From NCBI RefSeq assembly GCF_003318235.1, contig NZ_QOCG01000022.1, forward strand, positions 124,001 to 188,000: a stretch of DNA of 64,000 nucleotides, written 5' to 3'. The notes beneath the pieces were generated by a model. It was not told where the DNA came from and did not search any database. It was given only the letters and a program-made list of their open reading frames with translations. Within the stretch, counting starts at the first letter, position 1. Each line of letters begins with the position of its first letter. Of the stretch, positions 25,990 to 34,556 are shown piece after piece. The DNA comes from Loktanella sp. D2R18 (GTDB lineage: Bacteria; Pseudomonadota; Alphaproteobacteria; Rhodobacterales; Rhodobacteraceae). The translations under genes were made by a program, and so were the position numbers.

Positions 25990-26595
25990 TCAAACGACAG
26001 CTAGGTCATATGCCGCAACAATCGCCCGCGCGCGTTGGCGCACGTCTTCGGCTGTATAGCCAGGTTTATAGATCGCGCTTCCGATACCAAAGCCAGCGGC
26101 ACCCGCTGCGATCCACTCCGCGAAATTATCAGGCCCTGCCCCGCCTACTGCATAAACAGGCATATCAGCGGGCAAAACAGCCTTATAGGCGGCAAGCCCC
26201 CCTGTGCCGATCAGCGAGGATGGAAAAATTTTCAGCCCATCAGCGCCAGCTTTGATCGCGGCAAAGCATTCGGTTGGGGTTAAGACACCGGGATAAGATT
26301 GCATCCCCGCAGCTTTGGTCGCGGCAATCACGTCAATATCCGCATTCGGAGAGACAATCAGCGTGCCCCCCGCCGCTTTGACATTCGCGACATCTTCAAC
26401 CGTCAATACGGTGCCTGCCCCGATGGTCACATCACCGCCCACCGCAGCGGCCATCGCCGCGATTGATTTCAACGGTTGGGGCGAATTGAGCGGCACCTCA
26501 ATATCTGTGATGCCTTCTTCGACCAATACGGTGCAAATTTCGACAGCTTCGGGCGGGGTGATGCCACGCAAAATGGCGATGATATTTCTGCTCAT
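25990..26595 (-). CDS. dgoA: 2-dehydro-3-deoxy-6-phosphogalactonate aldolase
   Basis: A 201-residue class I aldolase of the KDPG/KDPGal family that splits KDPGal into pyruvate and glyceraldehyde 3-phosphate. The catalytic Glu lies in ITDIEVPLNSPQPLKSI, followed by TIGAGTVLTVEDV, the substrate loop LIVSPNADIDVI, SYPGVLTPTECF and the Schiff-base lysine in GADGLKIFPSSLIG. PLNSPQPLKSI and LKIFPSS favour KDPGal over KDPG specificity. Its place between GH42 and the sugar-acid dehydratase fits the De Ley-Doudoroff galactose route. The ATG at 26595 gives the family's usual length. Confidence 0.9.
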   Translation of the reverse strand: MSRNIIAILRGITPPEAVEICTVLVEEGITDIEVPLNSPQPLKSIAAMAAAVGGDVTIGAGTVLTVEDVANVKAAGGTLIVSPNADIDVIAATKAAGMQSYPGVLTPTECFAAIKAGADGLKIFPSSLIGTGGLAAYKAVLPADMPVYAVGGAGPDNFAEWIAAGAAGFGIGSAIYKPGYTAEDVRQRARAIVAAYDLAVV

Positions 26596-26650
26596 GAGAC
26601 GCACCTTGATATGTTAATAACCCGCGTGGGTTTGGAAAATGATACAGCCA

Positions 26651-28360
26651 TCAATGGCTTTCGCGTGTGACAGGGCGCGTGTCCTTGCCGACAAGGAAAT
26701 CAAGATCAGCGCCCTTATCTGCCTGAAGAACCGTATCGACATACATCTTTGCGTAGCCACGCGTGTAATGCGGCGCGTCCGGTTCCCATGCGGCGCGGCG
26801 TTCAGCCAGAACCTCATCCGCGACCAACAAATCCAAAGCGCCAGCGCTAGCCGAAAGCCGCAGACGGTCACCAGTTTGCACCAGTGCAAGATTGCCACCC
26901 GCGTTGGCCTCGGGGCTAACATGCAAAACCACGGTGCCAAAAGCAGTGCCAGACATGCGGGCGTCCGAGACCCGCACCATATCGCGCACCCCCTCTTTTA
27001 CCAGCTTGGCTGGGATCGGCATATTGCCGACCTCTGGCATCCCCGGATACCCTTTGGGACCGCATCCTTTGAGAACAAGGATTGTATCTGCTGTCACAGG
27101 CAAGTCTTCGCGGTCGATATTGGCTTTCATGTCTTCGATGCTTTCAAACACAAACGCTTCGCCTTCATGTTCGAGCAATCTTTCGGTCGCAGCGGATGGT
27201 TTCACAATGGCGCCATTCGGGGCCAAGTTGCCACGTAAAACCCGCAGGCCCGCCGCAGGTTTCAGCGGATTTTCAAACGAGCGAATAACATCGTCGTTGT
27301 AGCATTCAGCACCGTCGGCATAATCCATAATATCGCCACCCATCACGGTTTTTGCGGGGCGCAATTTATCCTTCAATTCTGATAATACGACGGGCATGCC
27401 ACCCGCGTAGCAAAAATCTTCCATCAGGTATTTGCCCGAAGGCATGCAGTTCACAAGCAGCGGAATATCGGTGCCAATCTCAAAGTCGTCCAGCGACAGA
27501 TCAATCCCCACACGGCCCGCAATCGCCAGCAGATGAATTACGGCATTGGTCGACCCGCCCACGGCGGCATTGGCCAAAATGGCGTTTTCAAACGCCGCGC
27601 GGGTCATGACCTGCGACAGCTTCAGGTCTTCTTCGACCATTTCAACGATGCGTTTTCCGGTCAGGTGCGACAGCGCCATGCGGCGCGCATCCACCGCCGG
27701 AAGGGCCGCATTTGTGGGCAATGACATGCCCATCGCCTCGACCACGCTTGCCATGGTCGACGCGGTGCCCATCGTCATGCAAACACCTTTGGAACGGCTC
27801 ATGCCGGATTCCGCGTTCATGAAATCTTTGAGCGTCATATCGCCCGCGCGCACAGCCTCTGAGAATTTCCAGACATCCGTGCCGGAACCGATATCCTTGC
27901 CCTTGAATTTGCCGTTCAACATCGGGCCAGAGCTGACAACGATCGTCGGCAAATCAACCGAGGCCGCACCCATCAGCTGCCCCGGCGTGGTCTTGTCGCA
28001 GCCACCAAGCAACACAACGCCATCGATACCATAAGCCCGAATGCTTTCTTCGACATCCATTGCCAGCAAGTTACGAAACAGCATCGCCGTGGGCTTCATC
28101 TGGGTTTCCCCCAGCGACATCACAGGAAATTCCACCGGAAATCCGCCCGCCTCCCAAACACCGCGTTTAACGCCCTCGGCAAGGTCGCGCAAACCAGAGT
28201 TACAAGGTGTCAGTTCTGACCACGTGTTACAAATCCCGATGATCGGACGCCCATCAAACGCATGATCAGGAAACCCTTGGTTCTTCATCCAACTGCGGTG
28301 AATAAACCCATCTTTATCCTGTTTCCCATACCATGCGCGGTTGCGTTTTTCTTTGGTCAT
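26651..28360 (-). CDS. IlvD/Edd family sugar-acid dehydratase (galactonate/arabinonate type)
   Basis: A 569-residue Fe-S dehydratase. Cluster cysteines appear in IGICNTWSELTPCNSG, LLGGCDKTTPGQLMGA and SKGVCMTMGTASTMASV. The carbamate-type Mg site and the VRVSDARMSGTAFGTVVLHVSPEANAGGNLALVQTGD end are typical of the L-arabinonate dehydratase branch. Characterised enzymes of this branch also accept D-fuconate and D-galactonate. With KDPGal aldolase next door, D-galactonate to KDGal is the likely reaction (inference from family and context). Its start overlaps the alpha-galactosidase stop by 4 bp. Confidence 0.85.
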   Translation of the reverse strand: MTKEKRNRAWYGKQDKDGFIHRSWMKNQGFPDHAFDGRPIIGICNTWSELTPCNSGLRDLAEGVKRGVWEAGGFPVEFPVMSLGETQMKPTAMLFRNLLAMDVEESIRAYGIDGVVLLGGCDKTTPGQLMGAASVDLPTIVVSSGPMLNGKFKGKDIGSGTDVWKFSEAVRAGDMTLKDFMNAESGMSRSKGVCMTMGTASTMASVVEAMGMSLPTNAALPAVDARRMALSHLTGKRIVEMVEEDLKLSQVMTRAAFENAILANAAVGGSTNAVIHLLAIAGRVGIDLSLDDFEIGTDIPLLVNCMPSGKYLMEDFCYAGGMPVVLSELKDKLRPAKTVMGGDIMDYADGAECYNDDVIRSFENPLKPAAGLRVLRGNLAPNGAIVKPSAATERLLEHEGEAFVFESIEDMKANIDREDLPVTADTILVLKGCGPKGYPGMPEVGNMPIPAKLVKEGVRDMVRVSDARMSGTAFGTVVLHVSPEANAGGNLALVQTGDRLRLSASAGALDLLVADEVLAERRAAWEPDAPHYTRGYAKMYVDTVLQADKGADLDFLVGKDTRPVTRESH

Positions 28361-30438
28361 AGACGTGTTCCTTCGACGACCCACATGCGCTCTGGGAACG
28401 ACCAAGGGAGCGTGATGCCATGGTGCATAAGATATGCGCCTGACAGCTCTAGGGTCTGATCCTTGAGGGCTGTTGTTCCACGCGAAAGGGTCGAAATTTC
28501 AGCGCGGTTTTTAAGAGAAATACGGTAGATCGCTGCAGGGTCAAGCGCGGTTAGTCGCAGGGGCCGCGGCGCGATCTGCTCTGAGGTCGCGGCTTTGCCC
28601 GCGAATACGACAAAGCGCCCGCCATCTACTGCCAATTGTTGTTCAGCGGTCACCGCCGGGTCCGCGCTATCTAGCCGCAAGATGTCTGCGAGCCGCATCC
28701 AATCGCGGTTGGTTTTCCACCAGCTTGTGACTTCAGACAGCACGGCAATTTCGCGCGCTTCCAATTCACGCGGGTCCATCTCAAAGCCCATATGTCGCTG
28801 TGCCGCAACCCACGCGCGGAAGGTGATATCAAGCGTACGCCCGGAAGTGTGGCAAACCCTTGGCCCTACATGGCTGCCAGTCACGGCGCTGGGCAAAAAG
28901 AGCGCCGCATCATGCTGAATGCGCAAGCGTTCAATCGCGTCATTACTGTCAGACAGCCAAACACGCTGGGTACGGCTGAGGATGCCAAAATCGATCCTCC
29001 CGCCGCCAGATGCGCAGCTTTCAATTTCCACCAGCGGGAAATCCGCACGCAGGCGCGCTAGCAGCGCATAGGTGCCGGTTGCTTGTGCCGCATCTGGCGC
29101 AGGCAAAACCCGATTATGATCCCATTTGATATAATCGATATCGTTGTCGCGCAAAATAGCGGTAATATGATCATACAGATAGGTGCGCACATCAGGCATC
29201 GCCAAGTTCAAGACATGTTGTTGGCGTCCTGCAATCTGATCCGCAGGGCCAAGAACCCATTCAGGATGAGCGCGGCAAAGATCGCTATCTTGGTTGATCA
29301 TCTCGGGTTCAAACCAAATCCCGAAAGTCATCCCAAGCCCGTGCACATGATCAATCAACGGCGTGAGCCCATCCGGGAACTTGCGTGGATCAATCACCCA
29401 ATCACCAAGGCTCGTCGTGTCGTCGTCGCGCTGACCAAACCAGCCATCATCAAGCACAAACCGTTCGGCCCCCAGCGCTGCGGCCCGGTCAGCGATATCG
29501 GTCAGAACCGGCAGGTCATGATCGAAATAGACGGCTTCCCAGCAGTTATAATGCACAGGGCGCGGCTGATCAGGTTTCGGCCAAGTCACAATTCGGTCGC
29601 GCACATGCCGCTGAAAACTGACAGCGCAACCGTTCATCCCGCTGTCGGAATAGGTTAGGTAAAGCGGTGCTGTTTGAAACTGCGTGCCGGGGGTGGTTTG
29701 CGTGCGGGCCGCGTGGCCAAATTGCACCTGACGACGGCCATCCTGTAGCTCTTCGGCAATCATCGTGTGACCGCCAGACCAGCCATAGTGAAACGCGTAG
29801 CATTCGCCGCTGGTATCTGTCGCGCCCGATATGGGTATCAAAAGACCCGGAAAATGCTCGTGGCCCGTGCGCCCGGTCCGGTTTTCGCGCATGTGAATGC
29901 CTGGTGCCCACGGGGTCCGGTTCAGCTGGAATTCGTCGCACCAACGCCCAGAGACATCAATCATATCGATAGATTGCTGTGGCGCGGGCATCACGGGTGC
30001 GGCAAGCCAATGCAGTTGCACCGGGATCCGCGTATCCAAGATCGTTTGACAGGTGATCACATGCGTTTGCGCATCAACCGCAAAATCAATGGTGAGCGTC
30101 AGGCCGTTAGCTGTATCCTTGCTAACCACTTTCAATCCAGCGCTTGCATCAACTTCGGTAGCGGTAAACTTTGGCAGAATGGGCGCGCCATCCCCGGCGC
30201 TTAAGATCAGCCCCGGTTGGCCTTGAAACGACCGCCCCGCTTCGGGGCAAATCGATAGATCGGGGTTCTCGTCCAACATGCCTCCTGCGATATCGATCAC
30301 ATGTGCGGCGCAAACCGCGTCCAGATCCTCGGACGCTGGCAAGGGCGCGCCCCAATAGACAACCTGCGGCAAACGGTCAGTTGCCACGGCTAAAACGAGC
30401 GTTTGTTGGCCATCATCAAGTCGATAAGCATCCACCAT
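28357..30438 (-). CDS. Alpha-galactosidase, GH36 family
   Basis: A 693-residue GH36 enzyme that releases galactose from alpha-galactosides such as melibiose or raffinose. A large N-terminal beta-sandwich (about residues 1-290) precedes the barrel, with ERFVLDDGWFGQRDDDTTSLGDWVID, the nucleophile Asp in YIKWDHNR, the substrate loop ESCASGGGRIDFGIL and the acid/base Asp in VWLSDSNDAIERL. No signal peptide, so substrates must be imported by the ABC system encoded just upstream. Its ATG directly follows the permease stop (30439-30441), and it overlaps the dehydratase gene by 4 bp. Confidence 0.93.
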   Translation of the reverse strand: MVDAYRLDDGQQTLVLAVATDRLPQVVYWGAPLPASEDLDAVCAAHVIDIAGGMLDENPDLSICPEAGRSFQGQPGLILSAGDGAPILPKFTATEVDASAGLKVVSKDTANGLTLTIDFAVDAQTHVITCQTILDTRIPVQLHWLAAPVMPAPQQSIDMIDVSGRWCDEFQLNRTPWAPGIHMRENRTGRTGHEHFPGLLIPISGATDTSGECYAFHYGWSGGHTMIAEELQDGRRQVQFGHAARTQTTPGTQFQTAPLYLTYSDSGMNGCAVSFQRHVRDRIVTWPKPDQPRPVHYNCWEAVYFDHDLPVLTDIADRAAALGAERFVLDDGWFGQRDDDTTSLGDWVIDPRKFPDGLTPLIDHVHGLGMTFGIWFEPEMINQDSDLCRAHPEWVLGPADQIAGRQQHVLNLAMPDVRTYLYDHITAILRDNDIDYIKWDHNRVLPAPDAAQATGTYALLARLRADFPLVEIESCASGGGRIDFGILSRTQRVWLSDSNDAIERLRIQHDAALFLPSAVTGSHVGPRVCHTSGRTLDITFRAWVAAQRHMGFEMDPRELEAREIAVLSEVTSWWKTNRDWMRLADILRLDSADPAVTAEQQLAVDGGRFVVFAGKAATSEQIAPRPLRLTALDPAAIYRISLKNRAEISTLSRGTTALKDQTLELSGAYLMHHGITLPWSFPERMWVVEGTRL

Positions 30439-31287
30439 CTACTTCACCGCCCCAAGCGTGAGGCCCGCGATAAAGTGCTTTTGCATCAAAAAGAACATCG
30501 CGACGGGGGGCAAAGCCGCGACAATCGATCCTGCGCTCATCAGGTGATAGGCCGCGCGAAATTGCGAGTTAAATTCCGTGATCCCAGCGGTCACAGGCTG
30601 CGCGCTTGGACCTTGTGTCAGAACAACCGCCCAGAAATAATCATTCCAGATAAAGGTAAAGATCAGCACAGCCAACGCGGCAAGCGCGGGTTTCATCAGC
30701 GGCAGCACAACGTAGAAGAAAATACGCCATTCCGCGACGCCTTCGACACGGGCTGCCTCGATCAGCGGGAAAGGCAACGCACGGATAAAATTCCGCATGA
30801 ATAGTGTGCAGAACCCCGTTTGGAACGCAATATGAAACAGCACAAGCCCTTGAATGCTATCATACATCCCCATGTTGATCGTCAGATCACGCACCGGAAC
30901 CATCAAGATTTGGAACGGCACGAAATTGCCCGCGATGAACATAAAAAATATGAATAGATTGCCTTTGAACTTATAGATGCCCAGCGCAAATCCGGCCATG
31001 CTTGACAGTGCAACCGCGCCTAACACCGTTGGAATTGTGATGAACATAGAGTTCAGCAAATAGCGCGGCATGTTGGATTCAAGAAACACTTTGCCGTAAT
31101 TTGTGAAGCCTTCAAAACTGGACGGCCAGCCCCAATAGTTGCCGTTGGCGAAATCCGCGGCAGGCTTGATCGAAAACATCGCCACAGCGATGAGTGGCAG
31201 CAGCCACAAGATCAAGGCAAAGGGCAGCACCGCCTGATAGGTCCGCTGATAGCCACGCGATTTTTTGGCAATAGGTGTCGGAAACAT
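30439..31287 (-). CDS. Sugar ABC transporter permease (MalG-like)
   Basis: A 282-residue inner-membrane permease with six spans. The first is YQAVLPFALILWLLPLIAVAMFSI. The EAA loop LIEAARVEGVAEWRIFFYVVLPLMKPALAALAV couples to the ATPase. It belongs to the carbohydrate-uptake CUT1 family. The ATG at 31287 overlaps the upstream permease stop by one base (TGATG); the longer frame would overlap it more. The alpha-galactosidase start directly follows its stop. Confidence 0.9.
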   Translation of the reverse strand: MFPTPIAKKSRGYQRTYQAVLPFALILWLLPLIAVAMFSIKPAADFANGNYWGWPSSFEGFTNYGKVFLESNMPRYLLNSMFITIPTVLGAVALSSMAGFALGIYKFKGNLFIFFMFIAGNFVPFQILMVPVRDLTINMGMYDSIQGLVLFHIAFQTGFCTLFMRNFIRALPFPLIEAARVEGVAEWRIFFYVVLPLMKPALAALAVLIFTFIWNDYFWAVVLTQGPSAQPVTAGITEFNSQFRAAYHLMSAGSIVAALPPVAMFFLMQKHFIAGLTLGAVK

Positions 31288-32216
31288 CAGCGTGCCCCTT
31301 TTTCGTCGCGCCACATGGCGTACAAAAAGTACCCAATAAAGCCGAGCATGATAAAGAATAGAACGACCGCAATCGCTGACCCATACCCCATGCGGAATCC
31401 AAATTCAGACAGGGATTCTTCGAACATATAGAACGACAGCACACGGGTTGATCCAAAGGGTCCGCCGTTGGTCATGACACTGATCAAATCAAACGACCGC
31501 AGCGCTCCGATAATGGTTACGACAAAGGCGATGAACGTCGCCGGTTTCAGCTGCGGCAAGATGATATACCACAGCATTTTGTAACCTTTGGCCCCATCCA
31601 AACGCGCCGCTTCGACCTGTTCGGGATCAACGGCGTTCAACCCGGTCAGATACAAGATCATGCAGTAAGCAGTCTGCGGCCAAAGACCCGCCGCGATAAT
31701 CCCATAAGTGGCGAGGGTCGGATCGCCGAGGATGTTCACAGGCCCGGCCCCGAACACGCCTAAAATGGCATTCAACAGGCCTTCGCGCGGCAGGTAAAAC
31801 CATGAAAACACTAGCCCAACAACAACCTGCGAGATCACGAATGGAAAGAAGAACAATGACTTATATAGTCGAATACCGCGCACAGTTTGGTTCAAAAACA
31901 GAGCGATGAATAACCCCGCAGGCACCGCCAGCAGGTACAGCGCCAGCCATTTGAGGTTGTTCCAAAACGATGTCTCAAACTTGCGATCAATATTCTGATC
32001 GCCGATGCCCAACAACCGTTCATAATTGGCCGTCCCGAGATAGGTTTTTTCGCCCAACCCGTCCCACTGGTGGAAACTGATCCAAAAGCTTTGGCCAATC
32101 GGAATGATCACATAGACCGCAAAAAACAGCATCGCCGGCAGTAAGAAAAGCCAAGGGGTCAGCGCGATTTCATTGCGCTTGTACCAGCTTCGCGATGTGG
32201 GGGTCACAGATGACAT
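31287..32216 (-). CDS. Sugar ABC transporter permease (MalF-like)
   Basis: A 309-residue CUT1 permease with about six membrane spans, starting near ALTPWLFLLPAMLFFAVYVIIPIGQSFWIS. The EAA loop is VEAARLDGAKGYKMLWYIILPQLKPATFIAF. It forms the channel with the downstream MalG-like permease. The start at 32216 (MSSVTPT) is chosen because the residues upstream lack coding character. A stem-loop lies between it and the binding-protein gene. Confidence 0.9.
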   Translation of the reverse strand: MSSVTPTSRSWYKRNEIALTPWLFLLPAMLFFAVYVIIPIGQSFWISFHQWDGLGEKTYLGTANYERLLGIGDQNIDRKFETSFWNNLKWLALYLLAVPAGLFIALFLNQTVRGIRLYKSLFFFPFVISQVVVGLVFSWFYLPREGLLNAILGVFGAGPVNILGDPTLATYGIIAAGLWPQTAYCMILYLTGLNAVDPEQVEAARLDGAKGYKMLWYIILPQLKPATFIAFVVTIIGALRSFDLISVMTNGGPFGSTRVLSFYMFEESLSEFGFRMGYGSAIAVVLFFIMLGFIGYFLYAMWRDEKGAR

Positions 32217-32287
32217 GTCATGGCCTTTGCGCAGATTAACACATGCGAAAACCTTGGCGCGGTTTGCGGATGAGTTAATGGATGGGT

Positions 32288-32313
32288 GCGCCCCCCGCAT
32301 CGGCGGGAAGCGC
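32288..32313 (-). promoter_or_regulatory. Intercistronic stem-loop behind the binding-protein gene
   Basis: GCGC-CC-CCCGC, loop ATCG, GCGGG-AA-GCGC forms a 9-bp stem with one 2x2 internal loop. It lies 10 bp beyond the stop of the sugar-binding-protein gene and 70 bp before the MalF-like permease start. No T run follows. It probably protects the upstream mRNA or partly terminates, giving more binding protein than permease. Confidence 0.6.
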
Positions 32314-32323
32314 GAGTTTCAAA

Positions 32324-33583
32324 TTATTGGTAGATACGCTGACGCGCTTCTTCGAGACGCGCGAGGATGTCGTCCAGATTGTCGGGGAACACCATGAACT
32401 CTTGCAGGCCTTCCATGCCAACGCTGGCCATTTCCGCGGGAAAATCGCGGTCAAAGAACTGCGCGACGCCGCCTTGGGCCTTGGTTGACAGCATTGCAAA
32501 GCCCTGCTCAAGGAACTCATCCGCATCGACACCAGAAGCTGCGTTGATTGGCAGTTGGCCAAGCGCATCACCAGAGTTGATTTCAGTCTGTACATTTGCA
32601 GATGTCACATATTGCAGGAACGCACGTGCATTATCCTTGTTTTCCGCACCTGATGGGATGTGGAATGTATCGGTCGGTGCATCTTCACCTTGTGGATAAT
32701 CGCCGATCAATGGGAATTGATAGAAATCAATCTGCTCATCCGTCAGACCTGCTTCGCGCATTGCGGCAACTGCAAAGTTCCCCATCAGGTAAGATGTCGC
32801 TTCGCCATCGATCATGAAGTTCAGGGCTTCTTGCCAAGAATACGACTGGTGATCAGCGATAAAGCCGCCCATGTCGATCAGCTTGCGCCAGTTCGCGAAT
32901 GTTTCACGGACGCGCGGGTCTGTCCATTCAACTTCGCCACGTGCGAGCTGCATATGGAAATCAAAACCGTTCGTGCGCATGTTCATATAGTCGAACCAGC
33001 CGCCAGCGGTCCAAAGGAACTTTGTCCCGATTGCATAGCAAGCACGGCCTGAATCAACAATAACCTGACAGTTCGCGATTTCTTCGTCGAAGGTCACAGG
33101 CTCTGACAGGCCCAATTCGTTAAAGATGTCTTCGCGGTAGTATACGCCCCACTGATAGTAGGTGTACGGTACACCGTATTGCTTGCCATCAAGCGTCAGC
33201 GCCCCTTGGACCGCATCCAGCCCCGGCAGGTCGCCGTTCGCGTACATGTCCGAAATATCTTCGAACAGACCGGCGTCAACATATGGGCCCATGCGGTTAG
33301 CCGCGTACCAGTTCACAACATCAGGTGGGTTTGCGCCCAATGCGTTGCGGATCTGTGTTTTCCACGCTTCGCGGTCAACAACGGTCAATTCGATGTTCAG
33401 TTCTGGATGCATCTCTTGGAAGCCTGCAACCAGCCCTTCCATCACTGCGCGTGGCGCAGGGTTGGACATGTCAGATGTGATTTTCAGATCGCCAGATAAT
33501 TGGTGGCCGTCCGCGAATGCCGCTGACGCTGCCATACCTAGCGCAGCCACCGCCGCGCACGAGGTTTTCAAAATGGAATGCAT
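32324..33583 (-). CDS. Sugar ABC transporter substrate-binding protein
   Basis: A 419-residue family 1 extracellular solute-binding protein. A signal peptide (about residues 1-24, ending ASAAFADG) is followed by a type II periplasmic-binding fold: GDLKITSDMSNPAPRAVMEGLVAGFQEMHPELNIELTVVD, PDVVNWYAANRMGPYVDAGLFEDIS and GKQYGVPYTYYQWGVYYREDIF. The enzymes encoded downstream suggest alpha- or beta-galactoside ligands. The reading frame extends far upstream across the IclR control region; MHSILKTS at 33583 with a GGGAGGAA ribosome-binding site is the start. First gene of the galactoside operon. Confidence 0.92.
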   Translation of the reverse strand: MHSILKTSCAAVAALGMAASAAFADGHQLSGDLKITSDMSNPAPRAVMEGLVAGFQEMHPELNIELTVVDREAWKTQIRNALGANPPDVVNWYAANRMGPYVDAGLFEDISDMYANGDLPGLDAVQGALTLDGKQYGVPYTYYQWGVYYREDIFNELGLSEPVTFDEEIANCQVIVDSGRACYAIGTKFLWTAGGWFDYMNMRTNGFDFHMQLARGEVEWTDPRVRETFANWRKLIDMGGFIADHQSYSWQEALNFMIDGEATSYLMGNFAVAAMREAGLTDEQIDFYQFPLIGDYPQGEDAPTDTFHIPSGAENKDNARAFLQYVTSANVQTEINSGDALGQLPINAASGVDADEFLEQGFAMLSTKAQGGVAQFFDRDFPAEMASVGMEGLQEFMVFPDNLDDILARLEEARQRIYQ

Positions 33584-33757
33584 GGTTTCCTCCCTACTGC
33601 TTCCGTTGCAATATTTTGTCTCACTATATGAAACGTCGTTTTGCATATTGATACTAAACCGCGACTCGGTTACCGTTGTCAACAGTCAGCTGCGCGTTTA
33701 CGCCAATGTCGAACGCGCGATTGGCAAAGGGAGACGCGACAAATAGGGAGGAAAACC
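33584..33757. promoter_or_regulatory. Divergent control region of galactoside operon and iclR
   Basis: A 174-bp region between the divergent binding-protein gene and the IclR regulator. It contains the 11-bp perfect palindrome AAACGTCGTTT at 33631-33641, loosely flanked by ATG and GCAT, within an A/T-rich stretch. This is a candidate IclR operator serving both directions. The -10/-35 boxes could not be assigned with confidence. Confidence 0.4.
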
Positions 33758-34540
33758 ATGGGCGTTGTGACCGGTGACGGCACAGTTGGCAAAGCACTGA
33801 GCGTGCTGGATCAGGTAGCGGGTATGGGCCGCCCTGTTCGCATGCGCGAATTGCTTGAGACTTCCGAATTCCCGAAACCCACGCTTTACCGTCTGCTGCA
33901 AACCCTGACCAATCAGGGTATGCTCACCTATGATACCGAGGCGCAAACCTATGCGCCCGGTATCCGCCTTGTCCGTTTAGCCCATGTGGCGTGGTCGCAG
34001 GCATCGCTTGCACCAATCGCCCGCCCGCATGTCGACGCGCTTGCCGCTAATCTGCGTGAGGCAGTACATGTCGCCCAAATCGATAGCGGCCAAGTTGTTT
34101 TTGTCGATAAGCGCCAAGCAAGCACAAAGTTTTCAACGCTCGCCCAAGCCGGGCAAGTCGCCCCCGCCTATTGCACAGGCGTTGGCAAAGCGATCCTCGC
34201 GTTTTTGCCAGAAGAAGATTTGGAACAAGCGTTGCTCCAACAAGCGTTCCACCGCTACACGCCTGCAACCCACACGAGCGCCGACACCCTGCGCGCAGAG
34301 CTTGAAACGATCCGCGCCGAAGGCATTGCCTTTGACCGTGAAGAACACGCGGCGGGCATCATCAGTATAGCCGCGCCCATATTGACACCAGCACGCCGCG
34401 TCGTCGGATCGATTTCCATCGCGACGGCCACCAACCGTCATTCGTTAGAGGGGCTAAAGGCATTCCGCCCTGCTTTGACAGAATGCGCCCACAAAATCGG
34501 GGCCGAAGCACAATCTTGGCAACCCCCAGCACTTCCCTAG
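33758..34540 (+). CDS. IclR family transcriptional regulator
   Basis: A 260-residue regulator. The N-terminal winged helix (about residues 8-65) reads VGKALSVLDQVAGMGRPVRMRELLETSEFPKPTLYRLLQTL. The C-terminal IclR effector domain has GVGKAILAFLPEEDL, EGIAFDREEHAAGIISIAAPI and VVGSISIATA. It diverges from the galactoside operon and is followed after 16 bp by the transporter's ATPase gene, so it most likely senses a galactose-derived metabolite and controls both transcripts. The ATG at 33758 has a GGGAGG ribosome-binding site. Confidence 0.9.
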   Translation: MGVVTGDGTVGKALSVLDQVAGMGRPVRMRELLETSEFPKPTLYRLLQTLTNQGMLTYDTEAQTYAPGIRLVRLAHVAWSQASLAPIARPHVDALAANLREAVHVAQIDSGQVVFVDKRQASTKFSTLAQAGQVAPAYCTGVGKAILAFLPEEDLEQALLQQAFHRYTPATHTSADTLRAELETIRAEGIAFDREEHAAGIISIAAPILTPARRVVGSISIATATNRHSLEGLKAFRPALTECAHKIGAEAQSWQPPALP

Positions 34541-34556
34541 TTGAAAGGAACGATCC

